This document shows positions 1-5,657 of a stretch of 9,033 bases of DNA, piece by piece. Every line of letters begins with the position of its first letter. The stretch's first letter is position 1. The notes under the pieces are model-generated. The model was given only the letters and a program-made list of their open reading frames with translations. It ran no database searches and was not told where the DNA came from. The position numbers and the translations under genes are program-made. The stretch is from BS750m-G69 sp964441235 (GTDB lineage: Bacteria > Fidelibacterota > UBA2242). The stretch spans positions 1 through 9,033 of the forward strand of contig CAYTUQ010000081.1 of the NCBI GenBank assembly GCA_964441235.1, read 5' to 3'.

Positions 1-108
1 AAGGAGAAATATATCAGATTATTTAGATATAGTCCACACTTATTCCAGAAGAGCCTCAATTTTAAATACCATATTTCTTAGTATTTCCCTTGCTTATAAA
101 TTGAAACT

Positions 109-145
109 AAAAGAGGGTACCCAGAATACCAGAGTATCCCCTTCT
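109..145 (-). terminator. Hairpin terminator after the DUF350-like gene
   Basis: Read on the minus strand, a 12-bp arm (145-134) pairs with 120-109 around a 13-nt loop. Eleven of twelve positions pair, including two G-U wobbles and one A-C mismatch. The 3' arm ends in CTCTTTT, giving a short U tract. It lies about 20 bases past the stop of the 77-residue gene, where a rho-independent terminator for that operon would be expected. Confidence 0.55.
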
Positions 146-166
146 TAATTAAACCTGAAAGTCAGT

Positions 167-400
167 TTAAATAACTTTATAAACTAACAATCCGACCATT
201 AGAATTAGAGAAACTATAATTAATGCTACACCGATGTTTCCTTTTTTTATTTCTTCCCATTCATCGATGCTGGTCGATAGCCAGTCAAAAACCTTAATAG
301 CAAGACCAACACCAAAAGAAAAACCGATAGCAGCAACAATAGCCCAACCAATTCCTCTTAAATACATCATGAAAGTATAACCCCAAGAAAAAGGTTCCAT
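167..400 (-). CDS. Small two-helix membrane protein, DUF350-like
   Basis: This 77-residue inner-membrane protein has two predicted helices, about residues 17-38 (rich in Gly/Ala/Ile) and 55-76. They are joined by a polar loop with the signature DEWEEIKKGN just before the second helix. In DUF350/YjfL-type proteins a similar [ND]EW-x2-IK-x2-N stretch precedes the second helix of each two-helix unit, so this looks like a single unit (family resemblance recalled, not searched). Usual family members carry several such units and are longer, so this is a short form. The ATG at 400 has a strong AAGGAGG (412-406) five bases upstream. It follows the 141-residue gene by 29 bases on the same strand and is probably cotranscribed with it. 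The biochemical function is unknown. Confidence 0.6.
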   Translation of the reverse strand: MEPFSWGYTFMMYLRGIGWAIVAAIGFSFGVGLAIKVFDWLSTSIDEWEEIKKGNIGVALIIVSLILMVGLLVYKVI

Positions 401-429
401 GAATTCCTCCTTAATTATTGTAATTAGAT

Positions 430-855
430 TTATCTAAAATTAACATTTCTTATAAATTTGTGCGGTGGAAGCTCATTATTAATGTACTTCATAATGTCTG
501 ATTTCGTTGCTGATGCGAATACCTTTTCCATACCCTTATATTTTATACTCACAACTAAAGTAACTTTTTCAACCTGCAAATTACACTTTAACATTGCTTT
601 TCCGGCAGAATAAAATCCTACAAGAATAATTTTATCGAAATTACCTCTTGTACCTAAAATAGGCAATATAAATTCTTTTGAGCCCTCGACCATTTCCCTT
701 AGTTCCATATTACTATAATTGACATCTACCCCATAATTACGGCAAATTTGCTGAACAGTGGAGAAAAACTGATAATTCCCAAGAGCAATAGAGGAAAAAA
801 TTAAGATAAAAAATAGTAAATCAAGTAAAATTGAAATTCTTTTAGTGTTTCTCAA
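430..855 (-). CDS. Hypothetical small secreted or membrane-anchored protein
   Basis: I do not recognise this protein. From the preferred TTG start at 855 it is 141 residues: a basic N-terminus (RNTKR), then one hydrophobic segment of about 20 residues (ISILLDLLFFILIFSSIALG). This would serve as a signal peptide or single anchor, with about 115 residues outside the cytoplasm. The mature part has alternating beta-like stretches (KIILVGFY, VTLVVSIKY) and no clear catalytic motif; its one Cys pair, near residues 38 and 91, could be structural. A longer frame opens at TTG 879 and an ATG lies at 861, but the Shine-Dalgarno GGAGGA at 867-862 would overlap or abut those starts. Upstream is a strong promoter; downstream, 29 bases away, is the DUF350-like gene. 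Confidence 0.6.
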   Translation of the reverse strand: MRNTKRISILLDLLFFILIFSSIALGNYQFFSTVQQICRNYGVDVNYSNMELREMVEGSKEFILPILGTRGNFDKIILVGFYSAGKAMLKCNLQVEKVTLVVSIKYKGMEKVFASATKSDIMKYINNELPPHKFIRNVNFR

Positions 856-861
856 AACCAT

Positions 862-867
862 TCCTCC
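862..867 (-). promoter_or_regulatory. Ribosome binding site that selects a TTG start
   Basis: The minus strand reads GGAGGA here. The ATG at 861 is immediately adjacent and is too close for initiation, while TTG at 855 is 7 bases from GGAGG, an ideal spacing. This makes TTG 855 the likely start of the hypothetical gene, shortening it by eight residues relative to the longest open frame. Confidence 0.6.
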
Positions 868-898
868 ATAGTATTTCAATCATTAAATTTTCCTGTAA

Positions 899-927
899 AT
901 ATTAGACATTTAAAAATTCTTTGTCAA
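899..927 (-). promoter_or_regulatory. Sigma-70-type promoter of the hypothetical/DUF350 operon
   Basis: On the minus strand, TTGACA (927-922, perfect -35) is followed by a 17-base spacer and TAATAT (904-899, close to TATAAT). It sits 44 bases upstream of the chosen TTG start, in the gap after the TPR gene. The two small genes therefore probably have their own transcript, independent of the TPR gene. Confidence 0.65.
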
Positions 928-1012
928 ATATTTTCTGATCTGCAATCTATTCCCATTTAGAAATCATTCATTCCATAATTATAAAAGTTAAATAGCATTG
1001 GGTATAACCATA

Positions 1013-3352
1013 TTAAGATATGGATTCCAATTCCTGTAATTTTTCTATTGCACCCTTCGCTGGTTTATATTCGTGGTCTGCATCTTCCCAAATATTCACT
1101 GCTGTACTTAAATGGTATTGTGCTTTTTCTCTATCTCCTGTATTAATATACACTTGAGCAATTTCATAATGTGCTTTAGGAGAAAATGGAAAGATTTTCA
1201 ATACAGTTTGTAGCAATTTCTTTGCCTTTGAGTAATTACCGATTTCCCTATAACATCTACCGATATCTATAAGAATCTTCACGTCGGTGGGTTTATACTC
1301 CAGCTCACTATTATAATTAAGGATAGCTTTAATGTAATCGCCTTTCCATTCATTGATTCTACCCTCAGCATGATAGATTATTTTTCTTTTCGATTCTTCT
1401 CCAAAAATCCTGATCATTTCCTCTACACTCTCAATTGATTTTTCGGCATTTTCAATATCTTTTAATTCAAGGTATAAGTCTAAGTAGCCGAGGGCAGAAG
1501 TTTTTGACCATGGAGGAGACATGCTTGACTCGATTATATTAAGTTTATTAAAAGCCTCATTCGTATCACCAACCATAATATAGTTGCTTAACGACATTTC
1601 AGATATTTGGTTAATCAATAGGTCTATAGGATTTAGGAACTTTTTTTGTTCAGAAAACTTTTTATTCATGTTTTCTATTGATTTACGAATCTGCCCTCTT
1701 TCTTTATAGAAAATTTCTAAAGCCCAATATACAAAGGACCTCTCCTGAGGAGTTTTAGCAATAATCAATGCCTCATTATATTGATCAAGAGCTCTGTCAT
1801 AATTTCCCAATTCAGTGTCAATATCTCCTAATCTTAAAAAGATAGATACATCAGAAGGCTCAATAACTTGTGCATCTAAAAAGTAATCCTTTGCCTGTGA
1901 ATAGTTTCCCATTGTAAAATATAACTCACCTAAAGCAGAAAAAGATTTATAATCATTTGGATATAGTTTTTTATGCTGTTTATAATACTTCAGTGCTTCT
2001 TTGAACTCACCTTTCATTAAATAAATATTGCCAATATACCTGAGATAGTAATGTCTTTCAGGATCAATCTGATAAATACAATTATATTCGGAAATGGCTT
2101 TGTCAAGTTGGTTTTTCTTTAAATACTCATCAGCCAGACGAAAATGCCCACGAACATCCCTTGGATATAACTTTACCCACATTTTCAAAATCGTAAAACG
2201 TTTCTCGGGGTTTTCAGTAACGAGATAATATTCTTCCTTTATTCTGAACTGTAAATTTTCCGGCAATTTATAGATATATTGAATAGTAGACTGAATCGCT
2301 TCTAACGCTTTTTGCGGCTGATTAGTATTAATATAAGAAGAATAAAGTTCCCAATATGACATAGTAAAAGTAGGATCTTCTTTCACGGCCTTTTCAAAAC
2401 AGTCAGTTGAATTTTTATAATCGTTATGCAAATTAGCAAAGTTGGAGCCCTTTATGAATTCTTTGCATGCCGGCATGGAGTTTGTGAGAATCTCACTAAC
2501 CGGCAAATCAGCAACCTCATTAATATGCCAAATAGGTACATTTAGATCGTGCTTTAGTTTTAAATTTATTTCATCGATTAAGGAAAATAAATTTTTCCCC
2601 TTTAGAATATGCTCTGATATTAGTTTACCACGTTTAGTTTCATAAAGGTAAGTATTGACAACAAATGTATCATTTACGGTCGAGAAAGAGCCTCCTAAAA
2701 AATATTCCCTTTGAATATCCTTTGCAATTTTTTTCTCAAGAGACATTGGTGTTCTGAGCTTATTTTCAAACCCGGCTTGTAAAATTTTTTGATATATCAA
2801 ATCATCATAAGCAGAATAAATCGAAAAAAACGGGTCCTGGTCCAAATCAAGATGACACCCTGTCATAATAGCATATTGAAGCCAATCAAGTTCTTTATCA
2901 CCTGTTTTATTCTCAAAGAAAAATATTGCTAACCTCTTTCTGAATTCACTTTTTGGAATTTCACGCTCACTCTTTTGTCCTATTTCATCTTCAACTACTA
3001 TTGAAGTAGTCGTCGACCCTAATTCCTTCCCGGAAAATAAAATAAAAAGGAGAATAGCAGAAAAAACCATGTTAATTGGTATTCCTATCTTTTCAGTTTT
3101 AGTCCATTGGTCTCGCCCCGGCTTGCCATGGAAAAATGCTAACATTCCAGCGGTAGGCATTAACGATATAAGAGTAACAAAACTGAAATCTAACAAAGAA
3201 GGAGATAACATATAACGGTCAACAATCCAGCCGAGAAATTCAAGAATAGTCCAACAAATGCCAAGATAAATAAAAATTATCTGAGGGAACCGCCTCTCAA
3301 AAAGGTTTTTAACAAATGGAACTTTTTTTGTTTTATCTAAATTAGATGACAT
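1013..3352 (-). CDS. Membrane-anchored TolB-like/TPR-repeat protein
   Basis: This is a 779-residue scaffold or sensor-like protein. The N-terminal region has three hydrophobic segments, about residues 26-46, 57-76 and 92-108. A linker follows, then a domain at about 140-275 beginning RLAIFFFENKTGD, which matches the recalled TolB/FlgO-like pattern 'LAV-PF-N-SGD' found ahead of TPR arrays in CadC-like and adenylate-cyclase-like proteins. From about 295 to the C-terminus are TPR repeats, recognisable by phrases such as YLRYIGNIYLMKGEFKEALKYY and LGELYFTMGNYSQAKDYF. Many lie in tandem, with a less regular stretch around 560-640. No cyclase, kinase or HTH domain is visible, so an output activity is not evident; protein-protein interaction is inferred. 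The ATG at 3352 is preferred over GTG 3355 because AGGAT lies about 7 bases upstream. It is on the same strand as hutI, 139 bases downstream of it, but has no evident functional link. Confidence 0.8.
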   Translation of the reverse strand: MSSNLDKTKKVPFVKNLFERRFPQIIFIYLGICWTILEFLGWIVDRYMLSPSLLDFSFVTLISLMPTAGMLAFFHGKPGRDQWTKTEKIGIPINMVFSAILLFILFSGKELGSTTTSIVVEDEIGQKSEREIPKSEFRKRLAIFFFENKTGDKELDWLQYAIMTGCHLDLDQDPFFSIYSAYDDLIYQKILQAGFENKLRTPMSLEKKIAKDIQREYFLGGSFSTVNDTFVVNTYLYETKRGKLISEHILKGKNLFSLIDEINLKLKHDLNVPIWHINEVADLPVSEILTNSMPACKEFIKGSNFANLHNDYKNSTDCFEKAVKEDPTFTMSYWELYSSYINTNQPQKALEAIQSTIQYIYKLPENLQFRIKEEYYLVTENPEKRFTILKMWVKLYPRDVRGHFRLADEYLKKNQLDKAISEYNCIYQIDPERHYYLRYIGNIYLMKGEFKEALKYYKQHKKLYPNDYKSFSALGELYFTMGNYSQAKDYFLDAQVIEPSDVSIFLRLGDIDTELGNYDRALDQYNEALIIAKTPQERSFVYWALEIFYKERGQIRKSIENMNKKFSEQKKFLNPIDLLINQISEMSLSNYIMVGDTNEAFNKLNIIESSMSPPWSKTSALGYLDLYLELKDIENAEKSIESVEEMIRIFGEESKRKIIYHAEGRINEWKGDYIKAILNYNSELEYKPTDVKILIDIGRCYREIGNYSKAKKLLQTVLKIFPFSPKAHYEIAQVYINTGDREKAQYHLSTAVNIWEDADHEYKPAKGAIEKLQELESIS

Positions 3353-3491
3353 CACAAAATCCTATACCCTATTGGGACGACATAATCGAAAAATAGGTTG
3401 TCAAAAAAAATTTTTCCGCTGATAGCCTTCCTTCCCATTCCTACTATTTTTCGTTATCCAAAATTCCATACTTCTAAATTTACAAATATCC

Positions 3492-4709
3492 TCAATTATC
3501 GCAAGATTCCCAAACATTCACCCCTTTCTTCCATACCTGCCGAATAGATTGAAAGGCTAAGTAATAAGGAATTCCCTGATACCGATTAAACTTCCAGATA
3601 ACAAAATCAGCCTGTTTCCCTTTTTCGAGACTTCCAACAATTTTCTCCATTCGCAGAGATTTTGCCGCATTAATTGTTGCCGCCTGAAGTGCCTCCATTG
3701 GAGTTAATTTTAGTTTCAAACAGGCAAGTGTTATTACAAATGGCATAGATTGTGTCATTGAGCTGCCGGGATTAAAATCCGTTGCAACTGCCACAGGCAA
3801 ACCGGCATCCCACATTTTTCTACCGGGTGCATATTTGTCAGAGCCGAGGAAAAAAGTCGTAGCTGGTAAAAGAACAGGGACAACATTTCCCTCTTTCAAA
3901 GCTGAAATACCTTCATCGCTTATTGCTACTAGATGATCAGCAGAAAATGCACCAAGTTTGGCTGCGAGTTGAGCACCTCCAATCGGCTTGAATTCTCCTG
4001 CATGTAGGCGAAGACCTAAACCTAAAAATTTTGCAGCCTCCAGAACCCTTCTCGATTCGTCAACAGAAAAAACGCCTTCTTCACAGAACACATCACAGTA
4101 ATCGGCAAGACCTTCTCGGACAACTTGAGGAATCATCTCATTTATCAGAATCTCAATATATTTTTCATGATCATCACGGTATTCATCCGGATATTCATGT
4201 GCCCCGAGAAAAGTAGTTTTGATATCAAGAGGATGGTTCTGAGCAAGTTCCTTAAGTAATAGTAGTGAATTTAGTTCACTTTCTTTAGACAGCCCATAGC
4301 CACTTTTAGCTTCGATTGTTGTTGTACCGTATTGTAAAAATCCGTCTAAACGTTTTTTCACTTTTATTTTCAATTCTTCGAGGTTTGCAGACCTCAAACT
4401 CCGAACACTTGATCGGATCCCACCTCCTGATTCTGCAATTTCCATATAACTTTTGCCCATCACACGCATTTCATATTCCAACTCACGTGTCTCGTTAAAA
4501 ACAGGATGTGTATGAGGGTCTACAAATCCTGGAGTAACTAATTTGCCATCAGCATCTACTTTTTCAAATTCCGGGGAGTCTATGTTTTTTCCTATTTTTT
4601 TAACAACTCCATTCTTTATTATCATCTCTACGTCATGGTAAACAACCATATTATTTTTATCGAAAGTAACAAGCTCTCCGATATTTGTAACTATAAAACT
4701 TTCGATCAT
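3492..4709 (-). CDS. hutI: Imidazolonepropionase
   Basis: This is the cytoplasmic amidohydrolase that opens 4-imidazolone-5-propionate to N-formimino-L-glutamate, step three of histidine degradation. At 405 residues it has the usual family length. Metal and substrate residues are visible: the H-x-H motif in DPHTHP (His66, His68), His171 in LGAHEYP, His236 and Glu239 in RLHAGEF, His259 in ADHL and Asp311 in ATDFNPGS. These correspond to the zinc ligands and catalytic residues described for the Bacillus subtilis enzyme (from memory). SGYGL (136-140) and the NAAKSL plus KGKQADFV C-terminal signatures also fit. The ATG at 4709 has GAGGA about ten bases upstream. It ends in TGA at a normal family length, which supports TGA being a stop here. 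The gene is divergent from the toxin-antitoxin cassette and from hutU. Confidence 0.95.
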   Translation of the reverse strand: MIESFIVTNIGELVTFDKNNMVVYHDVEMIIKNGVVKKIGKNIDSPEFEKVDADGKLVTPGFVDPHTHPVFNETRELEYEMRVMGKSYMEIAESGGGIRSSVRSLRSANLEELKIKVKKRLDGFLQYGTTTIEAKSGYGLSKESELNSLLLLKELAQNHPLDIKTTFLGAHEYPDEYRDDHEKYIEILINEMIPQVVREGLADYCDVFCEEGVFSVDESRRVLEAAKFLGLGLRLHAGEFKPIGGAQLAAKLGAFSADHLVAISDEGISALKEGNVVPVLLPATTFFLGSDKYAPGRKMWDAGLPVAVATDFNPGSSMTQSMPFVITLACLKLKLTPMEALQAATINAAKSLRMEKIVGSLEKGKQADFVIWKFNRYQGIPYYLAFQSIRQVWKKGVNVWESCDN

Positions 4710-4739
4710 ATCTTTATATCCTCATTATTTTATTGCTGA

Positions 4740-4768
4740 AAGATAATTAATGCACAAACGGTATACAA
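4740..4768 (-). promoter_or_regulatory. Candidate hutI promoter
   Basis: The minus strand reads TTGTAT (4768-4763), a 17-base spacer, then TATCTT (4745-4740), about 30 bases before the hutI start. Both boxes are imperfect, but position and spacing are good. An imperfect inverted repeat, AAACG-N9-CGTTT (4756-4774), covers the -35 box and could be an operator. That is inference only. Confidence 0.35.
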
Positions 4769-4819
4769 GCGTTTCAGGATTAGCATTTTAAGAATTTGGA
4801 TTTGCTCTGAGTAATATTT

Positions 4820-4850
4820 TTAGAAATCCTGCTTGAAATTTGCATTTTTA
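4820..4850 (+). repeat. Direct repeat copy A, upstream of the antitoxin gene
   Basis: About 31 bases beginning TTAGAAATCCTGCTTGA recur in the same orientation at 5544-5575 (TTAGAAATCCTACTTGA...). The copies differ by a few substitutions and one base of length. Copy A contains the -35 box of the antitoxin promoter; copy B lies upstream of hutU. The pair brackets the toxin-antitoxin cassette. Confidence 0.5.
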
Positions 4851-4861
4851 TTTGTTATAAT
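4833..4861 (+). promoter_or_regulatory. Promoter of the antitoxin-parE cassette
   Basis: TTGAAA (4833-4838), a 17-base spacer and a perfect TATAAT (4856-4861) give a strong sigma-70-type promoter. The start codon at 4889 follows about 20 bases past the expected transcription start, leaving room for the GAGGA ribosome site at 4879-4883. No clear operator palindrome was seen over it. Confidence 0.7.
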
Positions 4862-4888
4862 TGATATAGTAAATAAATGAGGAAAAAA

Positions 4889-5074
4889 ATGCAAACAGTT
4901 AAAGATTTATCCATAAAGACAATTAAAAAACTTCCTAATTCCTGTTCTCTTGACGATATAATGGAAACACTCTGGATCCAAAAAAAATTTTTAACAGGGC
5001 AAGAGCAAATACATTCAGGAAAAGGTATATCCCACGATGAAGCTAAAAAACGATTGAAAAGATGGTTAAAATAG
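4889..5074 (+). CDS. Small antitoxin-like protein upstream of parE
   Basis: This is a 61-residue, highly charged protein likely to be the antitoxin partner of the following ParE-type toxin. The sequence has KTIKKLPNSCSLDDIMETLWIQ, a helical middle region, and a C-terminal ISHDEAKKRLKRWLK. These features resemble the small antitoxins found directly ahead of ParE/RelE-family genes in many Bacteria (recalled pattern). I cannot assign it firmly to ParD, Phd or RelB. Starting at ATG 4889 is preferred over ATG 4877 because GAGGA (4879-4883) would overlap the earlier codon. It ends in TAG at 5072-5074, overlapping the toxin reading frame by 13 bases, which suggests translational coupling. The antitoxin is intact while the toxin is interrupted. 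Confidence 0.65.
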   Translation: MQTVKDLSIKTIKKLPNSCSLDDIMETLWIQKKFLTGQEQIHSGKGISHDEAKKRLKRWLK

Positions 5075-5346
5075 TATGATCTCCTCAAAGTCTTGATGAT
5101 CTTGAAGGTATTGCAGAATATATTGCAAAAGACTCTACGTTTTACGCAAGCTCTTTCGTCGGGAAAATCGTTGACGCTGTTCAAAAAATCGCATCTTTTC
5201 CTAAAATAGGTAGAAAAGTACCAGAAGCAAACGACAATAGAGTTCGTGAAATATTATACAAACAGTACAGAATTATTTATCAGCACTTAGAAGACAGTGT
5301 CGAAATACTAACTATATTTCATTCAAATTGCCTATTTGATATATAA
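5062..5346 (+). pseudogene. parE: ParE/RelE-superfamily toxin, in-frame TGA at codon 6
   Basis: The frame from ATG 5062 encodes MVKIV, then TGA (5077-5079), then an uninterrupted ParE-like sequence to TAA at 5344-5346, 94 codons in all. After the TGA it reads SPQSLDDLEGIAEYIA, later FPKIGRKVPE and REILYKQYRIIYQ, and ends IFHSNCLFDI. These are the usual landmarks of ParE-type toxins: the N-terminal strand plus helix, the P-x-x-G-R-x-V-P-E loop, the YR-I-Y strand and the terminal I-x-H motif. Family members commonly have Trp at the position of the TGA (VWSP), so TGG to TGA is the simplest lesion. No ATG, GTG or TTG follows in frame nearby, so restart is unlikely. Without readthrough the toxin is not made. 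No frameshift or other damage is visible, so the change looks recent or may be a sequence error. Confidence 0.75.
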
Positions 5347-5657
5347 TTAAAAGTCTTATGTAAATTATGGTGAATTTTATAACGAGCAGTTTACTTACTT
5401 TTAAATCTATTTTTACCTAAGGAATTCAAAATCAAGAAATTAATTTTTTTTCCCTATTTTAAATAGTATTTTCCCAACTTTTTAATTTCTATATAACTTT
5501 ACAGATGGTTTTTTTATAGGATTAGGAAAATTATTACAAAAGGTTAGAAATCCTACTTGAGATTTTTCATTTTTTTGATTAAGCTAAATTAGTTATGTTT
5601 GTTACGTTTTAAATCAAAAACACCTAATTAAAAACCATTGAAAACATGGAGAAAATT
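5347..5657 (+). promoter_or_regulatory. AT-rich leader region of hutU
   Basis: This is a non-coding stretch of about 310 bases between the parE frame and hutU, very AT-rich, with several T runs. It holds repeat copy B (5544-5575). Within it TTGAGA (5557-5562) is followed after 17 bases by TAAGCT (5580-5585), a weak sigma-70-like pair. TATGTTTG at 5594-5601 fits the Bacteroidetes -7 pattern TAnnTTTG, with TTTG upstream at 5574-5577, though the spacing of 16 is short. Neither promoter is certain. No other gene or stable hairpin was seen. Confidence 0.35.
5544..5575 (+). repeat. Direct repeat copy B, upstream of hutU
   Basis: This is the second copy of the element at 4820-4850, in the same orientation and sharing TTAGAAATCCT, CTTGA and a T-rich tail. 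It begins 114 bases before the hutU start. It may be a duplicated promoter segment, a shared regulator site or a scar of cassette insertion. Confidence 0.5.

Noticed and set aside
2..148. Open frame of 48 codons on the plus strand entering from the left edge, ending at TAA 146-148
   Set aside because: It has no recognisable motif, a run of this length is not rare in such AT-rich sequence, and its 3' end lies across the terminator hairpin of the opposite-strand operon.
3376..3404. TTGACA on the minus strand (3404-3399) as promoter of the TPR gene
   Set aside because: No acceptable -10 box lies 16-18 bases downstream; only the -35-like hexamer is present, next to an A/T tract.
4756..4774. AAACG-N9-CGTTT inverted repeat as a firm hut operator
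   Set aside because: The arms are only 5 bp, the centre is not symmetric, and no matching copy was found upstream of hutU.
5077..5079. TGA read as Trp through a variant genetic code, or as selenocysteine
   Set aside because: hutI and the yefM frame end in TGA at normal family length, TGG is used for Trp throughout, and no selenocysteine-type hairpin was seen after the codon.
4855..5184. Minus-strand open frame of about 109 codons opposite the toxin-antitoxin cassette
   Set aside because: It is a shadow of the plus-strand antitoxin and parE frames, which have family motifs, a promoter and ribosome sites.
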